Shown: piece by piece, positions 12,548 to 23,656 of the stretch | Layout: the number at the start of each line of letters is the position of its first letter | Position numbering within the stretch: the first letter of the stretch is position 1 | From: Populus alba | Taxonomy: Eukaryota; Streptophyta; Magnoliopsida; Malpighiales; Salicaceae | DNA: 64,000 bases | Direction of reading: 5' to 3' | Assembly (NCBI RefSeq): GCF_005239225.2 | Contig: NC_133288.1 | Location: forward strand, 15,382,169 to 15,446,168 | Notes under the pieces: model-generated | The model's database searches: none | Told to the model about the DNA's origin: nothing | What the model saw: the letters and a program-made list of their open reading frames with translations, nothing else | Translations under genes and position numbers: made by a program

Positions 12548-13842
12548 GCCCATTCACATGAAGGTTTGATACCGATGTGAGTCCCATGCAATTTGATTAT
12601 TGATTATATTCTCCATTAGTGGCTGGACCCTTAGTATTATGATTTCTTGCCTTTCAGGAATGTTGGGAATTTCGATCTTGGAGTAGTGTGTTCCTACTTT
12701 TGTAAGAATAATGACATGCTAGAATTATCTTTTGATGGATGAAACATTGTATGGTGGATTTAATCAACTTATGCTTTTGAAGGTTACATATATCTACGTT
12801 CTTGGTGCATTGCTCTCCAAATTTAGGCTTGATTGAAGTTTTTTGTACCTGCTCTCATTGCCTGATGCTGTATGAGTCTCTCAGGTGTTTCTTGCTCATT
12901 CGCATGCTATTGCTTTAACATTCCAGCTTTGTTGCTTGCCATTGTCGAGACTTTACTACCTCTGGGTGGATTCCTTTTCCTTTCTTCTTTTGTTCCTTCC
13001 CACTGATTCCTTGGTTCATTACTTCCCTTAAATGATCTCTCTTTCTGTTATGATTGTCATGTCCAATTCTATTACTAAATGTTCTAATCAATATGATTTC
13101 TTACGGTTCATTTATATTGGCCTTATATAGTGTTTTTTAGGAAGTGTGAATGATGCTAACTGGAAGAGAATGCACCAGCTATCGTTGCTACTCTGCCATC
13201 AACGATTTCATATTAATGCTGGCCAATCTGGTGTTTTAACAACTTTACTGTGACATTGTCTTGATTTGGCCCGGTGATGTTGTGCTTTTTACCAAGTACT
13301 TCTAGCACTCCACCAACCAATAGTAATGCATGAGCAAGCTGATAAAGAGCTGTCTTTAAGTTCTAGATTCCCTCTTTTCTGCCGAAGCAGCAGAAAGATT
13401 GTCAATTCTGTGCAAATTATTGATCTACGTATTTGAAGATTTTGATTCTCATAAAGTTATTCTGGATGAGGCTTTGGTCCTGGAATCTACTTCTGCAGGT
13501 TTTAGTTTCCATGGAAGTGGCTGCATTGACAGATTGATTACCAATCCTGCCAGCCCTTTCCATTCTTTGACACGTTTGAACTGAATGGAAGATTCAGGGC
13601 GAAAAGGATCGATCCAGATCCAAATGAATATGAAAACTGGCGCCATTAGGTATGTTTGTGCCGTACGTGTGTTGAGCACAAATATAAAAGCAAACAAGGT
13701 GCTTTATCATTGCAACTCCCGAGATGTTAAGTACGAATATATGGTATCGGTTTGCATTCATGGTACCCGTTTTTAGGTTATGACAAGCCTTCAAAGAGGG
13801 TAAATATTGTCCGCTAAGACGAACTGAGGGTAAGTATTTTTG
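12548..13842. other. 3' flank of SC35 gene, no confident gene
   Basis: The first few hundred bases are probably 3' UTR. A possible GT-AG intron lies between about 12575 and 12659. Between 13400 and 13650 there are short open stretches, one reading about ELNGRFRAKR IDPDPNEYEN on the plus strand (near 13575-13640). It looks protein-like, but I cannot name it and it is bounded by a stop. Confidence 0.35.
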
Positions 13843-14105
13843 GCAACAATCTTAAGAAACGATGAAGAAGCTAAAGAATTGGATTGGTACAAGATGGTAA
13901 ATATTGTCTACTAAGGCGTTGCTCATGGGGTGGCTTGCATGCACCACGATGTTTCACCCCTACTTGTTCATAAAGACATAAAAACCTTTTGCTCGATTTC
14001 GAATACAGAAGCTCGCATATCAAACTTTGGCACTGGCAGGATTCCATAGCTCAATTCATCTATAATCACCTGGCAGGCGCGTATGGGTATGTTGTGTGCA
14101 TCTAG
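13843..14105 (+). pseudogene. LRR receptor-like kinase, kinase-domain relic
   Basis: The translation reads ATILRNDEEAKELDWYKMVN, then a stop, GVAHGVACMHHDVSPLLVHK, then DIK..., ARISNFGTGR and finally AGAYGYV. This is the catalytic core of a plant LRR receptor kinase of the MIK2/MDIS1-interacting type: alpha-helix E with MHHD.SP, the catalytic loop HRD, the DFG loop and the activation segment before YGY(I/V)APE. Here HRD reads HKD and DFG reads NFG. A TAA replaces the codon before GVAH, and local frameshifts surround the LLDFEY piece. No LRR or transmembrane part is present nearby. It is a fragmentary pseudogene. Confidence 0.7.
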
Positions 14106-15400
14106 CCTTTCGTTTTTTCTACTTGCATATCAAAGCCATGAAAAAAATAAGGAATAATAAAAATAAGTGTAAGTCTGCTAAACCATTTTAGCATAGACCG
14201 ACTCAAGGCATAAAAAGCACTCTCAATAAAAAGAACCAGCAAGAGTTAGCAAGAGTTAAAAGACATGATCATAAACCATCCAGATCTAAAAAGCAGGCTT
14301 AAACTCGAAGCTATAGAAATTCAGAACCTAGTTGTGGTTTTGATTGATATAGTTGGGTTGGGTTTGTATTTATAATTATATCCAATTTAAATTGTTATTT
14401 TATAAATTATAAACTTTGTCTATCTATTTTTTTTTAGATACAAGCAGGTTGGATATTACATGTATTCATGAATATTACATGTATTCATGAGTTGATAACT
14501 TGATCTTATATTGCAAATTTTCATGAATTTGCTTTTGCTTTTAAAAGAGAATTTACAGCATAGACTTTAAGTATCATGACACTCCATATCTATACATTAC
14601 ACCACCATTTAATTATAATCATTTCCTTTTTTCTTTTTAGTAAAGAGACAAATTCTTTTTTGTTATGTTAAATAAATTTAATAGAAAAATCGCTAATAAA
14701 AGTTTTAAAGCCAAAACATTTCTAAATAAAAATAAATGTTATTTATAAATTATCAAATATAAAAACAAAACGAGTACATTGTATAATGGAGTCCGATTAC
14801 CGTGAACAACCTCCTGATATCCATTTAGAATGCCTAGATTATCAAACTTCGATGGATCAAGTTAGGTGAGATAATATAGCTATTATAAATAAACCGATCA
14901 AGTCAGGTCAGATCATGAGACTTTTATAGATGAGAATTGGATGACTTATGCTAGTCAATTCAAGACTCTCACCATAAAGAAAATTGAAACATAAAGCCGA
15001 AAGAGAGTGGGAGTTGTAATGAGGTGGTAGCTAAAATACCAGTTATTCTTCATCTCTCCTTTTGATTTCATAATCTTTCTCACAAGTAAATTTAAGCATG
15101 TGAGATTTCAAAAATCATTCTGCAATTCTTGTCCATGTTTTTCTCGTGGATTACTGTCCTGCAGTTAAATTCGATCTGAAGATCCACTCGCTAGCTAAGA
15201 TACAACACCAGTATGTAAAACCACCAATGGAATGGTGAATTTGTAATTAAACAACCAATAGATCCTTCGTGGAGTGACAAAATTGATAAAACTAGTAAAT
15301 TGATGGTTCACGAGTTCAGGTGGAATAATTCTTCTTTTTTTTTTTTTTTAATGTAAAAGAAGTGTATGGACATTGCTAACATCTCCGTAATAATAAATAA
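14106..15400. other. AT-rich intergenic, no gene
   Basis: I see no coding sequence. A 19-bp direct duplication (atattacatgtattcatga) lies at about 14453-14492. An A/T-rich stretch with a T-run follows at about 15330. Confidence 0.45.
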
Positions 15401-15539
15401 ATAAATTATGTGGGAGTAAATCTGATGTACCCAGATTGATTTATTAAATTTAAAGATAATTCAGATTACCAATAAAAATATAATTTAACTAAAAAAAAAT
15501 CAAGACATTTTATTTTTTTAATATTGAGATAATAGCATA

Positions 15540-15664
15540 TTGAATTGAACTGGGTTAACTTGTTAAATATATGATCCGGGTCATGAGACCATAACATCCC
15601 ATAGAAAGCAAATTAAAATAAATTTGAAGTTCAATTCACAATCAATTCAATGTTAAAAAATAAA

Positions 15665-15705
<41 letters not shown>

Positions 15706-16390
15706 TTGAGTCAAACTATGTTAACCTGTCAAATATACAGTCTGATTATAAGATCATGATAACCTCATAGAAAACAAATCAAAAGAAATTATGAAGCTCA
15801 ATTCCCAATAAACTTAATATTGAAGAATAAAATTGAAAAAAAAATCAATGAAAAAAAGGACATAAAAAACAATTTGAGTTAATCTGCCAAACTCATAACC
15901 CGGGTCATGAGACAGAAATAACATCAAAGAAAGCAAACTAAAAAATTGACCAGAGTCAACCTAACCTAACCTTTTAAACCCACAACCTGAGTCATGAGAC
16001 TGAGATAACCCCATATAAAAGCAAATCAAAACAAATTAAGAAACTCAATTCTCAATCAACTCATTATTGAATGATGAAATTAAAAAAAAAGAAAAGAATT
16101 CAATAAAATAACCTAGGTTATAAAATTGATATAACCTTAAAGAAAACAAACTCAAATAAATCATGAAATATAATTATCAATTAACCCTATATGAATGGTG
16201 AAATTAGAAGGAAAAAAAGACAATTAAAAGAAGAAGAAAAAACACCCAAGTCAACTAGGTTATCCAGTCGAACTAATAACTTAGGTCATAAGACATTAAT
16301 AATTATATAAATACCAAACTAAATTAAATTACGAAATCTAATTTCTAATAAATAAAATACTGAAGAACTAAATAAGAAAACATAGATTAA
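15540..16390. repeat. Degenerate tandem array, about 170-bp unit with gggtcatgagac core
   Basis: The unit runs: 'gttaac(c)tgtcaaa', then 'ccgggtcatgagac', then 'ataac-tcatagaaa-caaatcaaa', then 'gaagctcaattc-caatcaa-t-aatattgaa', then an A-rich tail. About five diverged copies follow each other, with an (AT)n microsatellite inside the first (about 15668-15700). Related copies occur at about 1080-1300 and 41520-42060. No protein is encoded. Confidence 0.65.
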
Positions 16391-16570
16391 AAAAATTAAA
16401 AAAAAAAAAGATGAAGAAAAACAAAACACTATTTGTGAGGTTCACCATTTTTAGTTTCTGTTAATTGATTCATGTGCAATTTGTCAGTACATGGAATTTC
16501 CCTAAATGCCGCAGTAGATGCAATATTTAGTCTCATTTAAGGGTTCTATTTCTAATTGAAAACTTGGATA

Positions 16571-17235
16571 TCAAGATCTCCCACTGACCATTGTTTTTTT
16601 CACAGGCTCCCATTTTCCTTGCTGGTGCTTCGAAAAGCTGTGAAAGATCCTTCCTGAAGTTACGAGAGTTTCGTATGCATTCATGCTTTTATGGATGGGA
16701 TTGTGGTCCTCTGGAGCAGCTGATGTTGTGGCTTCAAACATTAACCTCAGTGCACATTTGTGGGCAAGTTTTGCTCTTGTTTCCATCTTCTGTTACTGCA
16801 TGGGATTAGAAACTGGAAATTGTTTTGTATTCTGACTCTTATGGACCACAAGATTTACTAACTTGGCAATGCGAATGAAAATATTCTTAGATAGGTACGC
16901 TAACTCGGCTTCTCCGCCGCTTAATGGCTCTGTGTTTTGGTCTGTCGGAATGAAAGCTAATGCTACAATGCCACCAAAGTATCATACAATCACAAACGCC
17001 TCCATTTACAAGATGCGGAGCTATATATGTTTGAGCAAGGCTGGATGGAATGCCAAGACGTTCATGGAAGATGATGATAAGGGTTCGATCGTATTGGCCT
17101 GTGAGTTTCAGGCAGGTTGGTGAGGTAGTTAGGGGTAACTCAGGTTTAGAGCTGGCTCAAAGTCCGATTATGGATATGAAGCAAGGGCATTGCTACCAAG
17201 AACATATTCATCAGCACCTGATCTTACTTTGAAGC
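16571..17235 (+). other. Unidentified, possibly exonic remnant
   Basis: Base composition rises above the AT-rich surroundings and several open stretches have protein-like composition. They include one with GAADVVASNI..LWASFALVSI (about 16710-16800), and one at 16863-17120 ending ACEFQAGW that overlaps another reading PVSFRQVGEVVRGNSGLE. No single frame joins them, and splice sites are ambiguous. I do not recognise the family. It may be the 3' part of a decayed gene. Confidence 0.3.
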
Positions 17236-17406
17236 TCTGAATTCCATTACCTTTTTTAATATTGTTTCCCTCTTCGACATGCATACTACTTATAACAGTC
17301 TTCACCTTGTACAGTGACATATGCATCGCCAATAGCTTTGAGCTTTCTGATTTTCATTAGAGCTTCGCTTTCTATCTATTTCTTCTTGTATTATTATAGT
17401 ACTAAC

Positions 17407-18424
17407 TAGGGGTGTTCACGGTCCGGTTCGGTTCGGTTTAGACCCAAAAAACCAACCGAACCGAATTACAGTATTCTTGTTAAAAATTAACCGAACCGGA
17501 CCAGAAACCGGTTCAAACCGAACCCGTCCGGTCCGGTTAAATCCGGTTTTTTGAGGGAAAAACCGGGAAAAATCCGGTTTAGTTGGTTTTTTTTGCCCAC
17601 CTTAGAGTTTTTTTTTTTTTTACCCTAATGACAACAGTAAATCTTGACCAAGAGAGCACCACACGTTACAAAGAAATGAAAGCGAGCACCTCTGGGCATC
17701 TATGGTTAGTAACTGACAGCCTCAGCAAATGTTCGAAGTTTTTTGCAGCATGTTCAGCATTTGGAAGGACGCTTCCAGATGCCACTCAAGATTGGTCACC
17801 ACATTTATTTCTTGACCAAGAACCAGTGTGTTTGGTCCCCATTCCATCATTACAAGGAAACCAGATGAAGCACAACAGTAAATGAGCAAATCCCACAACC
17901 AAACTCACCGAATCGGTTCCCATTATAAATCCCACTCCGATAAAGGCAGCTTGGTTGATTTATGCAAAATTATTTCACCAACGGAGAAAAACTTGGTTGC
18001 CATTTCTCAGGTGGAGTTGAAGGTTCGTTCTTCTTGCCATGAAAACAAATGAAGAAGAACTGAAGGGGAAAAGGAAATGGTTAGAAACAAATGAAGGGGG
18101 CAAGGGGTAAGGGGCAAGAGGCAGAGAGGATGAAAACTAAAGGGGAAAAGGAAGAAGAACTGGTCTGGTGTGGGCGGCGGCTTCAAAAGTAAATTGTAAT
18201 GTTATTTAGGTTTACTGTACTATTTATACTATTTTGTTTTTAACTTTATTTTGAGTGGACCGGTTCGGTTCACCGGTTTTAGTGGCGAAATCGAACCGAA
18301 CCGGAAAGATTTCTGGTTTTAGCAATCGGTTTAATCGGTTTTTCATCTCGGTTCGGTTTTTCCGATTAATTTTCCATCTGTTTTCTTGGTTTTTTCGGTT
18401 ATGCGGTTTTTTTGAACACCCCTA
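17407..18424. mobile_element. Non-autonomous hAT element, 1,018 bp
   Basis: Perfect 12-bp terminal inverted repeats TAGGGGTGTTCA / TGAACACCCCTA are flanked by a perfect 8-bp target duplication GTACTAAC (17399-17406 and 18425-18432). Both subterminal regions are dense in 'ccggttcggtt' / 'aaccgaaccg' words in inverted arrangement. No transposase is encoded. The middle (about 17620-18200) is GC-richer and differs from the ends. An 8-bp duplication with such ends is diagnostic of hAT; mobilisation would need a transposase in trans. Confidence 0.92.
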
Positions 18425-18432
18425 GTACTAAC

Positions 18433-19073
18433 TACGTTGTTGAGCTATTTAATTATCTTGACATAGAAACATAATTAAGGTCACTTCAATTGAGGAAATC
18501 CGTAGATGTTAACATAAGTATTTTTAATTTCCATAAATGCTCAAGAAGGTCCAACTTAAGTTGTGAATGAGTTCCTCTATCTCTAATACGAATATATATA
18601 TATCTTTGAATGGATTTAAACAATATAGATGTACGCTCATAAAAGATGATATAATTAGAATTTGATCATTTGATTTATAGTTAAAGTTAAATCTATCAAC
18701 ATCTCGCTCATCTTCAATGATTATATTATTAATGTGTTTGGTTTGAAGATGTGATATATATATTTTTTAAGATAACATCTTTTAAGCACAAATCATACTT
18801 TCAAAAACTAAAAAAAATATGATTTTTATTATAAAAAAACACAAACTACCTCCCATTCAAACACAAACGTTTTATAATACACACTTTTAATGGTTTTTTT
18901 CCTTGTGAAGATGGAATTATATTTACAAAATTAAGATGACCATGTTGGATATATACCATCAATAAGATAATATCTCATTGTATGGTTATAAGTACCATTT
19001 AATTAATGAATAATTAACACATATGCCACGTCTTTTTGCTAGTTCAAAAAAGATACAAGAGCATTCTAGCTAG
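18433..19073. other. Intergenic between hAT and CACTA elements
   Basis: AT-rich with no gene. A short segment near 18730-18880 starts 'gtgtttggtttgaagatg' and later has 'ttcaaacacaaac'. This could be a small degenerate MITE, but I could not define a target duplication. Confidence 0.35.
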
Positions 19074-19094
19074 AACCACTACAAGATTTCACAG

Positions 19095-19495
19095 TTTTAC
19101 CGACGGAAATATTCCGTCGGTGTGTGATAGAACTTTCATCGGTAAAGTATTTACCGACGGAATACTCCCGTCGGAATACCTATTGTCGGTGATTCCACAT
19201 TCCGTCGCTATATCGGTCGGAAATACAAAAAAAACTTTTACCGATGGACCGTGCGCGCCAAAAAAAAAAGTTTCCCGCTTGGAATATACCGACAGAATAT
19301 TTTCCGTCGGTGTTATAAAAATACCGACGGACTAACTCCGTCGGCAAAAGTGTCGGTGATATTTTATACCGACCGAATATTGCCGTTGGTAAATACGTCG
19401 GTAAATGTATACCGACGGATTTGTTCTGTCGGTGATGGTCGGTGACGGTGGCAGACACTATCCAATGCCAACGGAGTTTTTCCGTCGGTAAATCC
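19095..19495. repeat. Left subterminal repeat array of CACTA element
   Basis: Roughly a dozen ACCGACGG or CCGTCGGT motifs occur in direct and inverted orientation. Many are paired as short palindromes around 'aata' (accgacggaaatattccgtc). Known En/Spm elements bind their TNPA-type protein at subterminal repeats; binding here is inferred. Confidence 0.8.
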
Positions 19496-19696
19496 CTGTG
19501 TAATTGTTTTTTTTTTTAGTTTTTTTTTAATTATTTTGAAAAAATAATATAAATTAATGGTAATACAAACCAATTATGCAAATAAAATTTATATTAAGCA
19601 ACAAAAACTCAAAGTGAGATAATATTCATTACAAAATGAATGTGTTTCAAAAAAACATTAAACAAAATTTTAAATGTAAATAATGTTTATTAAAAA

Positions 19697-21408
19697 TTAA
19701 TATAAAGGTGGAGGAGGAGGAGGAGGAGGATGGGGGTTAGGCGGCCAAAAAGGATTAGGCGCACATGTTCCACCTTGTGTCATGTTCATGACCATTTGCC
19801 GAAGCTCTTCATAGGCCGCTCTTTGTTGTTCAGACTCTGCTCTGTGTTGTTCGTTTGCCAATCTTTGCTCTTCTTTGAGTTATGTGTATGCCTCTAATAG
19901 GTGGTCGCACCTTTGCTGCAAAGCCACAAACTCCTTAGATTGGGAGCTCAATACAGATTGGGAGCTCCCAGCGGTTGAAGCAGTACCGGTCAACCGCAAG
20001 TTGGCCGCGGTAGTGTTGGAGAGCCCGTAAACCCGATTTTTATCGGGTCCACCTGACGATCCAGCCTCCATCCACAAATCCGGATCGAATTTCGGATGGG
20101 TCGATGGATCGTCCTTGTATCTCTCCCTCAACCGATTATTATAGGTCTCTTGAAAAAAAAAATCATCATATTCAATTCAATAAACATAATAATAACTTAC
20201 ACAATAAAATGGTTGAACAAACATATCACAAAATGTTGAGCACGGTTGTCAACGAACTGTTGCGTCCCCTTTTGGCGGTCATGACTTCGCACGTGCGTCT
20301 CCACAAACAGCTCCATAGGGCTCGGCTCACGTCTAAGAGACGTAGCCTATAATGAAAAAAATGTATTAACAACAAATTAATTGAACGATATATTTCATTT
20401 AAATTAATCTTACCATCCGTTTCGCATGTGCAGAAAATGGAACGGAGCCGCCGGTGTGCGTTGTCACCGAGCCATGAATTGGCCGATTCCGGTTGCCAGC
20501 ACCGGACTGTGAGCGTCGAGTGAACCGCTCAGACGTCACGTGCTGAAGATAGTGCGGCCATATATCTTCCGGGATGTATATTGGTTTGAAATCCCTCCAA
20601 ACCGCAACATCGTTCCAGCCTTGGAACCCCTTATCCCTCGCTGTTTTTTTTGCTTTTTTCTAGGTGTCATACCAAAAATCACGCAACCTAATTCACGCAC
20701 AAAAAACTTACATTTCAAAACATAAATAATTATGTAAAAAAAAGTCATATTGTTTTCGATGTTACCTAATTGCTGCGTGATTTTCCCACACCCTCCTCAC
20801 AACAGTGTCATGTTCATCGTCCCAGTAGAATCGATGTTGTATATAAAAAAATAATTTTTTAAAATGTTAATAATTTATTTACAATTATAACTAGAATTTA
20901 TTAGAAATAAGCTGAAAATTATATATTAACACGAATCTCAAATCTACGAAACCATGCATTGATTTGAGGCATCCATTCAGGATGTCTGGATATTTGACTC
21001 CATTGAAACAATGGAATCTCCATCGACGCTTTAAACGCCGATGATATTACTCGGGCGGCCTCAATGTTTGTGAACCTGAAAAGAAATGAAATTAATTTGT
21101 GATTACTTCATAAATTATGTTTTAAATTTGTTTTTTTTTATATATAAAAAAAAACTAAAACCTTAACAAACTTACATTGAAAGATCGTCCTTCCACTGTG
21201 CCTCGTACTGGCGGGTAAATTGATTCCGCTTCGAAGGCACGCCGCTTCTATGATGTGAAACATCGCTGGAAGAGGTAGCATCGGTTGACGGCGCAGGTGG
21301 TGTAGGTGCCTCTTCTTGAGAGGCACCTAAGGAAACATTATCATCGCTGCTGGACGAACTTGATTCGACTGGACGTGAACGACCAGCTCTGGTTTTCATT
21401 TTGCACAT
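19697..21408 (-). pseudogene. Ptta/En/Spm-type CACTA second protein (Transposase_24-like), interrupted
   Basis: Exons run right to left at about 21176-21408, 20933-21075, 20770-20845, 20415-20720, 20225-20347 and 19697-20149. The protein starts near KTRAGRSRPVESSSSSSDDN, then ISRHPEWMPQINAWFRR, then FYWDDEHDTVVRRVWENH, then KGFQGWNDVAVWRDFKPIYI, then ELFVETHVRSHDRQKGTQQF, then NNRLRERYKDDPSTHPKFDP. It ends in a glutamine-rich coiled region and a proline run. This is the plant Ptta/En/Spm family thought to bind element ends. A TAG (20660-20662) and a TAA (19880-19882, probably from CAA) interrupt an otherwise conserved frame. Internal exon edges are approximate. Confidence 0.75.
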
Positions 21409-21429
21409 CTAAACAATTTTATATTAATA

Positions 21430-22600
21430 ATTGTATAATAAAATTCAAAAGTTAAAAAAAAAATCGGCAGCACCTCCCCTATACTGGATACTACCCAAAT
21501 CCACAAACCTGCAAATATTAACAATAGCCACAACCAATTGAACCAATCTATACTAATTATTCCAACATATTCAACTATTAATCCTAAGATAAATTCAACG
21601 TTAACAATTACAATTCACAAATTAATCAATAATTATATTCAAAACAATAAAAAATACGACAAAAAATAAATTCAATAAATTCAACAAATTAATCATTACA
21701 ATTCAACATTAACAATTATAATTCAACAAATTAATCAATAATTATATTCAAAACAATAAAAAATATGACAAAAAATAAATTCAATAAATTCAACAAATTA
21801 TAATTCAACAAATTAATCATTACAATTCAACATTAACAATTATAATTCAACAAATTAATCAATAATTATATTCAAAACAATAAAAAATATGACAAAAAAT
21901 AAATTCAATAAATTCAACAAATTATACTTCAACAAATAAATCATTATAATTCAACATTAACAATTATAATTCAACAAATTAATCATTATAATTATGACAA
22001 CAAAACAATAAAAAATATTCAAAAAATTCAAAAAAAAAAAACCTACATCAATAAAAGGAACGAAATATATATACCTTAATAATGTGATAAATTCAAAACT
22101 TTATCTACATTACCAAAAAAAACACCAAAACAACAAAATAACAAAAATAAAAACAGCTAAAAATAAATTAAAAGTAAATAAATTAAATTGGAAATCGATA
22201 ATTATTCCAACAAACGCAATTATTAATTCTAAGGTAAATTCAACATTAACAATATTAATTCAATAAATTAATCAATAATTATATAGGCAATACAACAATA
22301 AATTATATTCAATAAATTAAAAAAAAATATAGACTAACAATTAAATTAAAAAATATTCAACAAATTCAAAAAATTCAAAAAAAATTCAAATATTCAACTT
22401 TAACTAATTCTAAGTTAAATTAACTAATAACAATTCTAACAACACAACAACAAAAAATATTCAAAAAATTCAAAAAAAAAACCTACATCAAGAAAAGGAA
22501 TGAAATATACATACCTTAATAATGTGTCAAATTCAAAACTTTATCTACATTGCAACAAAAAACACCAAAACAACAAAAATAAAATAAAATAAAATAAAAT
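21430..22600. repeat. AT-rich tandem and duplicated repeats in CACTA leader region
   Basis: A roughly 115-bp unit with 'attcaacaaattaatcaataattatattcaaaacaataaaaaatat' elements is repeated about three times (21640-21990). A second block ('cctacatca-aaaaggaa-gaaat', 'accttaataatgtg') occurs at about 22040 and again, with few changes, at about 22485. This is a roughly 445-bp duplication. The stretch probably forms introns or leader of the second gene on the minus strand. Confidence 0.6.
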
Positions 22601-22628
22601 AAAATAAAATAGAAAAAAAACACATACC

Positions 22629-22790
22629 TTTTAATATGATGAAGATTTACAACACCAAATCTTGCTAGAGATTAAAGGTGAAAGTGTTTAAGGATTGAGG
22701 GGGAAAAATGAAAAATCTGAGGTGAAAAATGGAGAAGCGAAGCGGCGGGGAGAAGAAGAAAAAATGAGGCGAAGCGGCGGGGGCTGGAAC
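22629..22790 (-). promoter_or_regulatory. Probable 5' leader exon of the second CACTA gene
   Basis: On the minus strand this stretch is pyrimidine-rich (cgccgcttcgcctc, ttcttcttctcc). It ends at a good donor (aaaag|gtatgtg) near 22629. It sits immediately inside an ACCGACGG repeat cluster, mirroring the leader of the TNP2 gene at 27715-27905. Assignment as leader is inference. Confidence 0.45.
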
Positions 22791-22799
22791 TTATAGGGC

Positions 22800-23470
22800 A
22801 GTTTTACCGACGGACTCACCGACGGAATTAATATCCGTCGGTAAAAGGTAAAAAATTCCGTCGGTAACAGGTCAAAAATCCGTCGGTATTTTTTGAATTT
22901 CGCCCCGAATTTTTAAAAGCCCTCCATATTTTTCGCAGTCTGTCGGTGATTCCGTCGGTAATATGACAAGTTCAGAGGCACATTAATTCACACACTTTGG
23001 AAATCGCGCGGTCCATCGGTATTTCTGTCGGTAATATGTGTGACCGACAAATTACCGACGGACCTATTCCGTCGGTATTAGCGTCGACAAATCTGTCGGT
23101 GAATCCGTCGGTCATTGTGGTATTTTGTTGTAAATATTTTCGAACTCTCTGTGAGATACCGACGGACTATAATCCGTCGGTATTCCCGTCGCTGATTGTG
23201 GCATTTTGTTGTAAATATTTTCGAACTCTCTGTGAGATACCGACGGACTAGAATCCGTCGGTATACCAGTCGCTGATTGTTGCATTTTGTTGTAAATATT
23301 TTCGAACTCTCTGTGAGATACTGACGGACTATAATCCGTCGGTGTATGTGTCGGTGAAGCCGTCGGTAATGTCGTCGGTGTTGGTGGCATTTCGCGTAAT
23401 TAATTTCGAACTCTCTATGAGATACCGTCGGATCACTATCCGTCGGTATGGACGTCGGTAAGATTGCATG
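22800..23470. repeat. Internal cluster of CACTA subterminal-type repeats
   Basis: Here there are many ACCGACGG / CCGTCGGT motifs, often as palindromic pairs (accgacggactataatccgt). They include about four copies of an 83-85-bp tandem unit that carries 'cattttgttgtaaatatt' and 'cgaactctctgtgagatac'. The cluster lies between the TNP2 stop (23657) and the leader of the second gene, so it is a third motif array in addition to the two ends. Confidence 0.85.
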
Positions 23471-23656
23471 ATGCAAGAAAGGTTGTCTTTGTATTGCCTG
23501 TTTACCTTCCTGCAGAAACTTAACTGATAAATTGTCCATCACATAAACACAATAACCACATTGCTTAAACAGTAAATATTTTGTTTTACAAAATACATCA
23601 TCTATAATCTAAATTACATGAGATAAATGTTTTTACATAGGGCTTCATTTTCATAA

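Noticed and set aside
23078..23542. 154-codon minus-strand open frame
   Set aside because: It reads through the tandem ACCGACGG repeats of the CACTA element; the repeating peptide mirrors the DNA repeat.
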